From Tetrahymena elliotti 4EA (Eukaryota; Ciliophora; Oligohymenophorea; Hymenostomatida; Tetrahymenidae), in assembly GCA_000231825.2 (NCBI GenBank), contig JH720310.1:130909-194908 (forward strand): a stretch of 64,000 nucleotides of DNA. The letters run 5' to 3'. Numbering within the stretch: the first letter of the stretch is position 1; each line of letters starts with the position of its first letter. Under the pieces are notes generated by a model, which saw nothing but the letters and a program-made list of their open reading frames with translations, had not been told where the DNA came from and searched no databases. A program made the position numbers and the translations under genes. Below, in pieces: positions 22,613 to 35,127 of this stretch.

Positions 22613-23618
22613 CTTAAAAATAGATTTTTTTTAAAGGTAAAATTAAAAGTAATATTTATTTGGGAGAATAAAATAATTATTGAATAAACTGAAATAAAAG
22701 TATAAATTTACATAATCATAGCTTTTCATTACAAAAAAATTATTTTTTTGTAGTAAAGTATTAAATTAAATATTAAATCTGATTAATTAGATCAAAAATC
22801 TTTTCAATTTTAATGCTTAAGTCTTTAAATTATTGGTTCTCATTTAAATTAATTTTTAACCTACTCTTAGTGTTAATTTATTTTTAAGTACTTATAATAA
22901 TTGTTTTAATTGAATTAAGGTTTATTGGTATTACACATATTTTAAAATTAGGAATAATTAAAAATAAATTAAAATGTTAAATAAAATAATAAAATTAATT
23001 TCACAGATTGATTATGGTTTACATTAAGAGAGAATATTAATTTGATAAAAATAGGAAATTGAATCAAATATATTCCAGTTAAGATAGATAAACTAGTATT
23101 ATTATTGAGTTACTTACTTTTTTGAAAATAACAAATTCAAATTTAATTTTTAGATACTATTAAAATTGTTAAAAAATATTGAAAATAACATACAAACAAC
23201 AAGCACTATTATATTATTAATTATTTAAGAATTTAAGTGTGTCCTCTCATCAAATTTTTTTGTTTTTTTGTTTGTTACTAGGTAATAATAATAACAATTA
23301 AATGCATATTTCTAAAATATGTTCGGTAATGATTAATCATGATTTTTTTAATATCAAAGATACTGTATTTATTTTTTTAGATTAGAAGAATATATATTTG
23401 TTATTGTTGTTGTTTTCAAACAAAACTAATTGAGTTTTTTAGTGATTAATTAAATTATTAAAAATTGTTTAGCTGAAAAGGAAAGTAAATAAATAAATTA
23501 ATAGATTAATACATACTGATTTTTCAAATAGGATTTCTATCTAAGTTCTAAGATATTTTAGCACACAAATAAATTTAGCTTTTGAAGGCACCAGTTTAAG
23601 CGATTAGATTATTTTAAG
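22613..23618. other. A/T-rich spacer before the RING gene
   Basis: About 1 kb without recognisable coding or RNA features; contains short homopolymers and simple repeats. The promoter and leader of the gene starting at 23619 should be in its last part. Confidence 0.5.
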
Positions 23619-26600
23619 ATGATTGTAGATGACTATAATGAATTATTGTGTCTCATGTGTAACGAGTTATTCGATGACACAGGAGACAAATTACCCAGAA
23701 TGTTACCAGAATGCGGACATAGTGTATGTTCATAATGCATTTAAGATAAATTGTCTGCCAATTAGTAGATAATTTGCCCAGAAGACTAGTATAATAATTA
23801 ACTTAATTTATGATTAAATAGCATTTTTTATTTTTATTCTAAGAGAGCCTTAAAATAGGAATGAGCTTATGTAGTTTCCAAAGAATTTCTCTCTTATAAG
23901 GATGATCCAAAAAAAGAAAAAAATTCAATCATAAATGAAGCAATCGTAAAATAGATATGAATAGAATAATTATCAATTCATACTTTATTCTAGATTTTAA
24001 TGAGATGTTATAATTTCATTTAAATTATTAAATAGAGCAGTATTAATGAGTTCAACAACAGTTCATACAGAAAATGATAGATATTCTGAGAGTTTTACAC
24101 CAGTTAAGACTATGACAAGTGAAGAAAGTGATAGAAATAGCAATGTACATATATCCTCATTTGATGATAAATCATGTCAAGATCACTATAAAAAGCTAGA
24201 TATAGGTAGTCCATTATTAAAATATAAACATTTTAGTAAATTTAAATAGAGAAAAGTATAAATCAGTAGTTTTCATTTTAATTTATGAGCAATGATAGAT
24301 GTGCAATTAAAATGGTTAGATATGGTGTTTTAAAACAAATTACTCTAATCCAGCAAATTATTTTAATACAAAATTTAGAGATAATAATATATCTATTTAT
24401 ATGATAATAATTAGTTTGTGTAGATTGTAGGATTAAAATATGTGCAAGTTGTGCTCTTTTTGGAAAACATAAAGGTCACTTAGTTAGGAGTGAAGAAGAT
24501 GTGTTAAAGGAAATAAGTGTAAGAGCAGAGTATTTATTACAAATGTTTGAAAATATAGAAAAAAAGCAGTACTATTTAACAGATGAAAACCATGTTTAAA
24601 CAGTTAAGGACTATCTATAGTCTAATTTAAAAAATGTTTTGCAAGAAATACAAATAAAATTTACAGTATTATATTAAGCTTCAAAGCGATTTACAAAAAC
24701 TTATTTTACTTTGTATAATACTTACAGGAAATCCAGAATAAGCTTCAATAGAAAAAAGAAGAGTCAATTAAAGAAGTCAAAGAGAGATTTTCTGAAATGG
24801 AAAAAAAATGCATTCACTTCTTAACAGAAGCACCTAAAGATGCAATAGAAATGACAGAAAAATGGAAAGTAGAGTAAAATCTATTGAATATTTATTTCAA
24901 TTAACGCTTCAAATTATCTCAATGAGAATTTTGAATTTTAAATTTTTTAAAAATTCAACTTAAAAAATATGAGTTTTTTTAGAAATGAAATTAAATGAAA
25001 TATAAATATTTTTATTCATTATCTTATAGTGCAAAGAATAGATTACTTGTTTTATGTGAACAGAACAACACTGAAAACTACTCTTTAGATCTTATGCTTG
25101 ATCAGAGAATGGAAAATTCAAATGATATTATTAATTAAGGCTAGGAATTATTAAAATTGATTGAGTAAGCTAACTAAAATCTTGAAAAATAGCTTGAAGA
25201 ATTTTAGTTTGAGACTGTTTATGTTGATTTTGCTCATAATTACAGAACTTTCTTTGATAAACTGATATCTGTTTCATCAAGATAAGATAATGAACTATCT
25301 AACTTATTACATACTAAGAAATTTCTCTTTTAGTAAAATACTAAATACTTCAGAATACAAAATCATTCATTAATATTTTATATAAAGAAAACCATTCTCT
25401 CAGTCAGAGTTATCTTTGGCCAGATAATCAATTGATGTATTCAATGAAAAAATAGACAGAAAAGCTTCAGAGTAAATTTATTAATTAATTAATTATTGTA
25501 AATTTTTGAAAAGTACTGCCTTCCTTTCCAAAAAATTTTCAGAAATTGAATGAATAATTTTGAAAATCTTTCCATAATAAGGTAATATTTTTAGAAAAAA
25601 TAATAATGGAATTGAAGGTAGATACTTGTATTAATAGATATTTTATATTAATAATAAAAATAAATATTTAATTAATTAATAGCAAAGAAAATGAATTTAA
25701 AATGATTGATAATGAAATATAAAGAATTTCTCTTGGAGGAACTGATATTTTGGATTCTCCTCAAATAAAAGGAAAATAAAAAGTAGGAAATGGAAATGGT
25801 AGTATTTAAAATAATCATAATGGTAATGTAAATGGCCATAATTATAGTAATAGAAATTCCCACATATAAAACTAAAGTGGACAGTAAGGCATTTAATAAC
25901 ACTCTCATGCTAGTTAGTTTCATCATAACCACTAAAATGGAATTTAAACTATATCCAATAAAAAGAATCATAGCATCTTTAATAACGATTTGTTAGATGA
26001 TAATTTACTGCTTAATAATGATGACATAAATGAATAATTTAATGATTCTGTTTTAATGATGACAAAGCAAAGTTCAAAGTTTAATTCACCTAATTTTTTT
26101 GTAGTTATTTCTTTAATTTCTATCATATCTTAGAAACATATTTGTTTTGAGATAGTTAAATGATTTATTTTTTAAAGAATAAAGTAAATGTAGAGGAGTT
26201 TATGGTAACAAGTAGTTTGGGTAAGAGCCATCTAAGTGAACCTCAGTTATTAGAAGGAATAGATTAAGAATTATTTGGGAAAAACATAGAATTGCCTAAC
26301 AATATTGATGTCTAGATAAAAGACCATAATGATCCGCACTAAAATAGCACAAGTTCTGCTGCATAAAAAATAATAAATTAAGGAGAATCTGTTTTGAACA
26401 AGATTCAAATTGATTAATAAAAGGACAGAAATAGCGACTAAAAGGGAAAGGGTTTGAATGAAAAATTTATCTCAATATTAAATGAAGTCAATAAAGATTC
26501 AATTGAATAGGCTGATTTCACATATGCAGGTACATTTATTTAAATTCTATTCATTTTTACAATTAATAATTCTATTGTTTTAGATATGGGAGATGAAGGG

Positions 26601-26921
26601 ATTTAAAAAATTTGTGAAGCATTCAAGTAAAATTAGAATCTCAAAAGCTTAAAATTATAAAGAAATAAGATCTCTGATAAAGGAGCCTAAAGCTTGATAG
26701 AAAATATTATAAAAAACAATAGTAATATAGGAACTCTTTATCTTTAGGATAATATGATTAGTGACAAATTTTTAGATTTTGTCTTACAAAAATTCTAAAA
26801 CCTAGACTCAACTCAAAAGAAACTGGAAAATGTCTATTTGAAAAACAACTTATTAAATGTCAATAAAACTTAAAAAGTGATAGATGAGCTCAAAAAGCTT
26901 TAAATAAATATCTACATCTGA
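23619..26921 (+). CDS. RING / B-box / coiled-coil protein with C-terminal LRR
   Basis: Exons 23619-23788, 23844-23945 and one starting at 24036 join in phase; later exons run to TGA at 26919-26921. Residues 11-56 form a RING finger: C11-x2-C14, then C32-G-H34-x2-C37-x2-C40, then C53-P-E-D56, with D as the last ligand. After an S/T-rich linker (24045-24250) comes a B-box-like zinc motif, 'CVDCRIKICASCALFGKHKGH', about 24418-24480. Acidic and Lys-rich helices with coiled-coil character follow (about 24490-25340), then Asn/His-rich low-complexity exons (25680-26090). From 26585 to the end lie two to three RNI-type leucine-rich repeats ('EAFKQNQNLKSLKLQRNKIS', 'SNIGTLYLQDNMIS'). RING plus B-box plus coiled coil is the TRIM layout, so a ubiquitin E3 ligase with the LRR choosing substrates is likely. 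Exon borders after 24250 are approximate. Confidence 0.8.
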
Positions 26922-27751
26922 AAAAACAAAACAAACTATCAACATTCTAATTTATTTATTAATTGTAGAAACCAATAAATCAATCAACAAAATCTATCTA
27001 TCTACCAATCAATACTAATTATTAATTATTTATTAACCAAAAAATATGAAAACTAAATAAATAAACCTATAATATAATAAAATAATCAAACAAACCAATT
27101 CATATATATCAACTAATTTAAAATTAGCCTTTTAGGATAATTGTATTTATATTTTTAATGTGTATACATAGCAAACAAATAACATTTCAATAGCAAGTTA
27201 ACAAACAAACAAATCTAAATAAATAAATTTTATTCTTTTTTAAACTTTTGAAATTCTATTCGTAAATGCAAAGAAAATATCATAAAATTGTTTTTTTTCA
27301 ACCTTACAAAAAGTTAATAAATGTTGAATTTATTTAATTTTTTGAGTTTGAAAAAACATTCTAAATCATCAACATTATTTTTAAAAAAACAGAATTTTTT
27401 CTAAACATCCATCATTTCCAAAAAATAATTCAATAATTTTTAAAAAAATATAATTAAAAAATTAATATCCATAAAAGCATCGTCTGAGCCTCAAATAGTC
27501 AAAAAAATTTACTGCTGAAGATAAAAATGAAAAAAAAAGTAAATGAATGAACTAAGGAATGGAATGATAAGTATTATTGAGAAATGAATGATTCAATATA
27601 TGCAACGAACTGACTGAAAATAAATACTTAATTAATGAATTAGATTGACAATATAATAATTATATGATTTAAAAATTAAACTACTTTTATTACAACTTCT
27701 TTAAATTTACTTTTTTCATTTTACTTACTTACTTATTCATTTATTATGCTT
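26922..27751. other. Convergent spacer
   Basis: A/T-rich DNA between the 3' ends of the RING gene (+) and the syntaxin gene (-). Contains caat/aaac simple repeats; nothing else seen. Confidence 0.5.
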
Positions 27752-29265
27752 TCAACTATTTTTTATAGCTTGAACAATGAAAGGAGTTACTATTAAAGCT
27801 AAGCTTCCTAAAGCTAGAAAGAGAATACAACACAATTTCTATACAACAATTTTAAAATTAATTAATTATTTAATGTAGCTATAAGAAAATAATTACTTTT
27901 CTATTAGTTTAGGAAGTTGCTTTGGTTTTCTCAAGAACTTTATTAGTCTTCTTAATATAATCTTGTGCTTTTTATAAATGTATTTCTATGTCATCTATCA
28001 TTTCTCCCTATGTTTTAACAAGTGCAGATATTTCATTAAGTTGCTAAAAGATCTATTGACAACTCTTTATTTACAATGAAAAATAATAAATATCTACATT
28101 TTGATCTATTTTAATTCAGTAAATAATGCAAAGCAATTTTTTGCTATATTTTTTTTTCTATTTCATCTTAGTATCTTAATATGTTTTGAATACTATTTTT
28201 CTAATTTTTTATTCATTTTTGATTTTATAAAATTTAATTTTAAGGTATAAAATGTATTATAAATGTGAGTGATTGCTTGCTTACTTATTCTAATTTCTTA
28301 ATTCCTAGACTTTTTTCCTTTGCATCTTCTAAGGCGTATTAAAGTTGGAGACTTGGCTAACCTAATAATTCTTTCATAATAAAATTTTCCATTCCTTTAG
28401 GATCCTAAAGAATTTTCTTCTGTTCCTCTTCGCTGAGATTAGGATTGAGGGTATACATCTATCTTTTGATTTTTTAATTAGCTACAGTTTTATAATCTTG
28501 ATGAACATTTTATGTTTCATTTAAGACATCTTTTATTTCATTTTGCATGGCCCTGATTTGAAATACTTTGGCTTAAGTTTCTGGCTCATCCTTTTAAAAA
28601 ATAAACACGTAATGCATGATTAAGTGTTTACAATTAAAAATGTAAATTACTCACTGGATTCTCTTTTTAACTTTTTTCTAAATCATCATTTATCTTTTAC
28701 ATTAATTCCTTTATTTTATTTGTGTGTCTCATATTCTAAGAGGCTAAGTTTTGCATTTTAGCATTGATTTCTATTTTACAAATTTATTCATCAGAAAAAC
28801 TGCTAAATCCAATCAAAATTAAAGATAATTTTAAGAAATATAGGTGATTTTTCATTGATAAAAGTAAATTTGTTTACCTCTTTCACGCTCGGTTGAGGCT
28901 GTATCAGCTAATTCTTTTTTAAGATCCTCTATTTACTCATTATTCATCTTAATTAACTAAACTGTGGTCTAAACTTTATTAATGATTGCTCTAAACTCTG
29001 GATTGAATTCTTGAACAGAATTTCTTGCTGAAGAGGTATCAGAAAACCTGATATTATTTTTTATTGCTATATCTTTAAGCTCAATGTAAATGTCATTCAT
29101 TTGAAATAAAACCTTTTATAAAAGCTATTTTAATTATTCTAAGTTAGAAGAAGTGAAATAAACTTATTTTATTTTGTAGAGATATTTTACTAATAATTAA
29201 ATTATATCTCTTAATCAAAAATTTACTTAAAGTAAGAAAAAATAACATGAACATTAGACTAGTAG
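27752..29265 (-). CDS. Syntaxin, Qa-SNARE
   Basis: The C-terminus shows a SNARE helix, 'QQLNEISALVKTQGEMIDDI' followed by 'EIHLQKAQDYIKKTNKVLEK'. The zero-layer Gln is in the expected place (KTQGE), defining a Q-SNARE. It ends in a hydrophobic tail anchor, 'LCCILFLALGSLALIVTPF', with only a few residues left outside before TGA (27752-27754). Upstream exons, all in phase, give the Habc bundle. One holds 'EEEQKKILQDPKGMENFIMK', and another ends at 28878 with '...TASTERER'. The protein therefore sits on the cytosolic face of a membrane and takes part in vesicle fusion. The last certain upstream coding point is Met at 29100, but the frame continues as 'EQLKQLLQKVLFQ' to an acceptor near 29150. 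A short first exon with ATG near 29257-29265 is possible; the start is unsettled. Which compartment it serves cannot be told. Confidence 0.82.
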
Positions 29266-30828
29266 GAATATTTGAATTTATTTTTGGTAAATTTAATCAG
29301 ATTTTTATTAGCAATGTATAATCTATTTTATATTCAATAAATCTATTTGTTATTAAATTTATTATTTATACTATTTTAACTTAAACATAAATTAAATTTT
29401 CTAATTACACTTTTTAATTTCCTAAATAAATATTTTAATAATCAAAAATATTTTGATTAAATCACTTCTTCATAATTAATATCTAAACAAAAATAATTGA
29501 ATATAAATCTTAGCTATCAAATCAGTAATATAGTGATGCTTTATGAATTTAGTTAAAAATAAAAAATAAATGAAAGCAAGATTGATAAAAAATTAAAAAA
29601 ATACATTTATCATTTTTTTTAAGTTAATTGTTTCTATTCTAAACATGCTTTCTTTTATTTTTTAAAAGTTAATTTTGTTCAATTAAAAGACATTTAAAAA
29701 TTAAACATAATTTAAAACCAACCATTTGATACATAAATTAAAAAAGAAAATTATTTCTGATTTTTTTTGAAAATTAAAAAAAATATGCAATTATCATTCT
29801 AATGGTTGGATTAATTGTTTTATTTGATTGATATTTACTTTTTTTAAAGTGAAAAATGATACGAATTAAATTTAAATAGAAAATTAATATTTCAATAATT
29901 TATTTGTTTTTAATATAAATAAAGATTAAATTAATTACTTTTAAGACAAAAACATATTTCTTTTCTTAAAAAAGCTTATTTTGCAATTTTCTGAAATTGC
30001 TTAATTTAATCTTAAAAATCTTATACATGGGTATATGTTTTTATAAGGAATTTTATGATTTTATTAATGTTATATCAATTAAATGAAAAAGCTTCTTATT
30101 AAAGGAAGAATAAATATCTTTTCAAAGAGTATTTTGTTTTAGAAAAATATCTAAGTTAAAATAATACTTTAGTTAAAAAATATTTATAAATGTAAGTGTT
30201 AAGTAAATACTAGTGTTAATTTTAGATTATTAGTCAATAAAAAAAGAAATAACATTTTATTTTAAACTTAACAAATACCTTTCTAAATTTTCATATTTTT
30301 TAATTGATTTTGATGAAATAAAAATAAAAAATTATCTGAAAAATCAAACTTTGAAATAAAATTATTTGTTCTAATTATTTTTAAAATGAATTTTTTTCTC
30401 TTGGAGATTTTATTATTTCAATAGGGATTTAATTTACAGTTTTGAATAATAGAAAATAAATAAATAAGTAAGTATGTGCATACGTACAAATGTTTAATGC
30501 AACATTTGTTAATAAATCCAAAAAATGATACAAATATGATAGATTGATAGGAATAATCTATAAGTTTGATAGAAACGTTTAGAAAAAAACGACAAAAACT
30601 ATTTATATTGAAAGAATGAATGAATAATTTACCAATAGTTACTTTAATTAAATTAAATAAATATATGCAAAACGTATATTAGGTAATGTAAACAACATTA
30701 ATTCGTATTTTCATGGGAAAAACAAAAAAAAGTAAAAATATACCAAAGAACCAAGTTTGTAAATTCTTTTTACATAAATAAATAAATATTTATAATATCT
30801 ATCTTTCTATCTAATTAATCTTAGGCAA
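29266..30828. other. A/T-rich divergent spacer
   Basis: About 1.5 kb between the syntaxin (-) and lysozyme-like (+) genes. No coding sequence was recognised on either strand; it should hold both promoters. Confidence 0.5.
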
Positions 30829-31974
30829 ATGAACTAAAAGAAGATTTGCTCTGTTTTTATATTATCAGCTCTATTAATGGGAGTCATCTATTCCCAGGCT
30901 GCGTCTGACACCACTGACTAAGATTGTACTATAAAGTCTGTAGAAGAAACCATTTTAAGTGTAGAAGGCGGTTGTAGATGTACTTATACTAATCCGTCTG
31001 GATAGAAATTAATTGGTGTAGGATATGTTTTGAGCACTGATGCTTAGGTATAAAATCTACAATAAATTCTATAGTTAAATGAAAGCGATCTCGCTAGCGT
31101 TGTTTCAGGAGATTTGCCTTTAAAAACTGATTAAATTTTGGAACTTTTAACTTCATCATCTGAAGTTGCTATTTCAGATCTCTCTACTTTAATCACTGAT
31201 TTCAGAACTTATCCTGCAGTAATTCAAGTTGCTTTGGTCAGAATTTACTATGATTTAACTTTGACAGGTCTATAGAATCTTTCAGCATTCATCAATCTTA
31301 TTCAAAGTAAAAAATTCGATGACGCTGCTACTTTGTTACAGTATACTGATGAAACTAAATCTTAGCCAAGCGCTTATTGTGCTTAACAAAAAACCTCTTG
31401 TAGTTTGAATGCAAAATTAATTAGCGAATGCTATTAAGAAGAGGTTACCAAAGCCTAAGCTTAGAATACTGCTGTTTCTGTTGTACCACCTGCACCTAAT
31501 TAAGATGTTCTAAAGGATCTACTTATTAACACTCTTAAAGAATCTACTTGTAATTTCATTGGTGCATGCACCTCTCCAAAATCAAATGGATTTGGTAAGA
31601 GCAAAGTATAGGATACCATTTAACCTTATGCAGGTATAGATTCTAAAGATTAAAATACATCAAATCCTACTGATTCAACTTAAAATTCTAATACTAATTC
31701 AACTTAAGATTCTACTACTGATTCAACAAAAGATTCTACCACTGATACAACTTAAGATTCTTCTGCTGATTCAACTAAAGATTCTACAAGTGACTCAACT
31801 ACTGACACTACTGCCCCTAAAAAGAAAAAGAAAAGCAACAAATCAGTTAAAAGTAGTGAAAACTCTGGATAAATTGAAGGTTAGGTTATCACTAATACCC
31901 CAACAACTTTTAGAAGTATTTTAAGCTGCTGGATTAGTTTAACATCATTATTAGTTTTAGTATCATTTATTTGA
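30829..31974 (+). CDS. Secreted, probably GPI-anchored GH24 (T4-lysozyme-like) protein
   Basis: A single uninterrupted frame of 381 residues (ATG 30829, TGA 31972-31974), unusual here because neighbours have introns. Residues 1-23 are a signal peptide. Residues 38-66 read 'VEETILSVEGGCRCTYTNPS', then 'GQKLIGVGY', aligning without gaps to the T4-lysozyme active-site hairpin. The general-acid Glu is kept (E46), but the Asp is Asn (N55) and the Thr is Leu (L61). Residues 129-172 ('PAVIQVALVRIYYDLTLTGL...FINLIQSKKFDDAATLLQYT') match the C-lobe helices, and the distance from E46 to this block equals that in T4 lysozyme. Extra Cys pairs (C49/C51, C184/C191 and others) suggest extracellular stabilisation. 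A D-S-T repeat stalk, a Lys patch and a hydrophobic tail ('SILSCWISLTSLLVLVSFI') ending at the stop suggest a GPI anchor. Likely a surface protein that may bind rather than cut peptidoglycan. Confidence 0.6.
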
Positions 31975-32844
31975 TCTATTGAAGTTTAAACTTAAAAACT
32001 AAACAAATGAATGAGTAAAGATGGAAGTATTTTTGCTTAAAATAAATGCTAAATTTTGTATGTAGATATATATTTTGTATAGAATTTTGTTAAATGTAAA
32101 GAAAATAAATATTCATTTAAAGTTACATTTTTGTTGTTAGATATTTTTAACTTTTTAAACGAATTTATAATTTCTTAATTAAACATTGAAAATGCATGTA
32201 TGTATATATGTTTTTAATAGATTGATAAATAAATATGTAAATAATATTTTTCAATTTGTTAATTACTAGTCTATCTCTGATTTGTTATCAAGCAAATTTA
32301 AAGGATTCTTAACATAAATACCGCCAAGCTAAAATTTAAAAGGTTCGACACCAAAATAGAAAGGACTCTAAAATGAACTGAATATAAATGAAATCTTGTG
32401 AAGGTAATATATTAAAGCAACCTGTATTATATTTAATATGAATAAATGTATTTTTCTATTAACTTATTTATTTGCTTAAGAAAAAAATGAATTATTTTAA
32501 CATTCTTTAAGATTTTTGTATTCATTTAGAATGAAATCAATAAAACTAATTAATTACCCTAATAAAAGCGTTTATGAAAGAAACTAGAATAGACACCCTT
32601 TCTAGTCCCCTAAATAATTTAGCTGCTTCGACTTAGATTGGAGAGGTTTTTTCAAATTAGATCTAAAAATCCTTTTGAAAAAATAAGTAAAATTGTGATA
32701 GAAAATAATAATTTACTGATGTGTGGATATAAAGAAAAACGAGGTCATTTAATAATGAAATAAAAACTACAATTTGGCAAAAAACAATATAATTTAGCTA
32801 AGCTGCATTATTTATAAGCACTAAAAACAAAAAGCAGCATGCTG
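31975..32844. other. Convergent spacer
   Basis: A/T-rich DNA between the 3' ends of the lysozyme-like gene (+) and the coiled-coil gene (-). Nothing recognisable beyond simple sequence. Confidence 0.5.
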
Positions 32845-35049
32845 TCAGCTATATTTTTTATCAGATATAATAATTAGTTGTACTTTTTTGATTTAGATTG
32901 AAAGTTAATTTACATCCATAAATTTAGAACTATCCAAGCAGCTGATGACAGAGAAGAAAAAGTAAGCAAAGAGAGTTAATACAAAATAATTTATTTTGTG
33001 TTACTACTTTTACTGCTCGTCTTGTGTTGCTTTTATTTAATTTTTATTATTACTTGCATCTTTTATAAATTCCTTAGCCTTTTAGAAAGGATTGCTTTAT
33101 TAATAACTTAAATTCAAGACATTTGTTGGAAGAGAAGGTGCTTTCATATTGTCATTCATTTCTAAGGTTGTAAAATTTTATGGCAAAGTGCTTTTCGTAA
33201 TGATATTTGTATTATTCAAATATTAATTATGAAATTAGTTTGATTATCTCATCTTTTACATTTTAACTACTCTTTCATTATAATCATTTGCTAACCTAAT
33301 ATATGGCCTTTAAATATACATTAAATCACTCTTGTATTAAATCTTTTCGTCGTTATTCTCTTATTATTACAAAATTAGCTAACTAATCAGTGTTTCATAA
33401 TATCCATTCTAATTTATTTATTTATTTGTTAAAAAATAATTATATTTTCAAATGTTAAATATTCAAATTTTAAAAATAATTTGGAATTGATAATGAGCCT
33501 TTAATTCTTTATTATACCATAATTATTCAAATTTAAATCCTTCAAGAAAATCTTTTCTCTAGAGGGCTTAATTCATTATTTTTTAGTTTAATTGGGGCTT
33601 AGCAAAGAATTATTATGGATGGAATATTGAGTATTTGTTTTAAAAATATTATTTTAATTATTTTTTTGAAAAATAAAACATCTCAAAAAATTCGTTCAAG
33701 ATAAATCTTTTTTATTGTTATTTTTAGAATTAGGTTTCAAAATTATTTGTTGAGAATATTTTGATGCCAATAATAAGTGAATTTATCAACATAATTTTTA
33801 GTTTAAATATAATATTTGACATATCCCGATAACTAACTCCCATATTTTATAAATAACTATTCTCTTTTATTCATATTTATTTATATCATTTTATTGATGA
33901 TAATAGTTTTAGATTGCTTTATATTAGCTTAAAAAAATAACTCCTCTGTGATAACAAAAGAATTCAAAAAAAAATGAAATGAATAATCAAATCTATATTT
34001 TTTAATGGTTTTAATTAATGCTTTGTAACCTTTTAATTTATGTTTATGTTTGCTTTAATTAATATTTAGCTGTTAAGTATTTTAATAAACCCCATTCATT
34101 TTAAATATTTTAATGATATAATTGTTCTTACAATATCATCATTAATTTAAGCAATGATGTTGATAAAGCATGATTCTGCTAGGTCTTTTTTTTGACATTA
34201 TGTTCTTATCATTTAATTAATGCTGTATCCTGATTTATACTAATACAGAGGGACTGATTATCTAAATAAAACAACTTCTTCCTAATTTTATATTCCGCAA
34301 ACTTCTATTTCTAGGTTTTCCTATTCCTTTTTGAGTAATCTAATAGAATATATAACATGTTTAAAGAATGATTAATTAACAAATAAGCATCTAATTTATA
34401 AAATGAATTTACATATTAAATATTTCTTTATATGTGATAACTTATCTTTAGTCTTCACTTAGTTATATTGAAGAAGTACGAAGAAATCCATCATGAGATT
34501 AAAGTTTTAAGTAAATTAAATCAACAGAAGTATGGATACTTGTTTGATTTCTTAAAACTATTTCTACACTTTATATATTTATTTTCAGGTAAGACTCAAT
34601 AGGTACCTAGAGCTTATTTTGTGCAATAAGCTCTTGCTACATTTAAATTTCTGCTATTTCCCTTTATTTTTGTATATTCAATTCACTAAATATTTGGATC
34701 TTTTCAAGGAGTGAATCTTCTGCCTTAATTGTATTTCTAATGTATTCATCCACTCTTACTTAACTATTTTAGCTTTGTTGGCACACTTCAAATATCTCTA
34801 TGTTAATTTCTTCATCAAATACACCATTAATCTATTTTAATAACAAGTTAATTCTATTTTAATGCACAACAACAATCAAAGCAATGTCTGATATAAAGTA
34901 AATTAAATGTGTACTATCCTATTCATGAGTTTTTAATACTATTCTATAGAAAGGAATTCGCCTCTCTTAGCGAAATCCAACTCCTCCAAAAATTATAAAT
35001 AAGAACTCTCTTCTAAAATTTTCTATGAAATTAATTATTCCTGCAACAT
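32845..35049 (-). CDS. Unknown coiled-coil protein
   Basis: ATG at 35047-35049 opens a 135-nt first exon (to 34915) coding MLQEQLISQKILEESSYLQF followed by a Glu/Lys helix. An intron of ~83 nt follows. Exon 2 starts at 34831: 'INGVFDEEINIEIFEVCQQS', then 'DEYIRNTIKAEDSLLEKIQI' and a Gln-rich heptad-like stretch. Further exons lie near 34540-34440, at about 34330-34130 ('LLKKEQENLEIEVCGIQNQE', 'AESCFINIIAQIN') and 33420-32990, the last rich in N, Q and K. The reading frame ends at 32845 if the hydrophobic stretch 'YFVLTLFAYFFFSVISCL' is coding; that stretch also looks like a GT...AG intron with a pyrimidine tail, which would move the stop. No family recognised; the sequence suggests a structural or adaptor protein. 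Confidence 0.55.
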
Positions 35050-35127
35050 TTACTATTAAACTATGGGTCTTATTTCTTAATTTATTTTTAGAGAACGAAG
35101 ATAATAATTAAAGATACTGGTTTCTAC

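Noticed and set aside
25672..25971. 99-residue minus-strand open frame with apparent membrane segments
   Set aside because: It is the reverse reading of the Asn/His-rich exon of the RING/B-box gene; Asn codons reversed give Ile/Leu and mimic hydrophobic helices.
29700..29730. Chromosome-breakage-like sequence 'taaaaccaaccattt'
   Set aside because: It resembles the Tetrahymena breakage signal as I remember it (TAAACCAACCTCTTT) but has an extra A and differs in the second half, and no telomeric repeat lies nearby.
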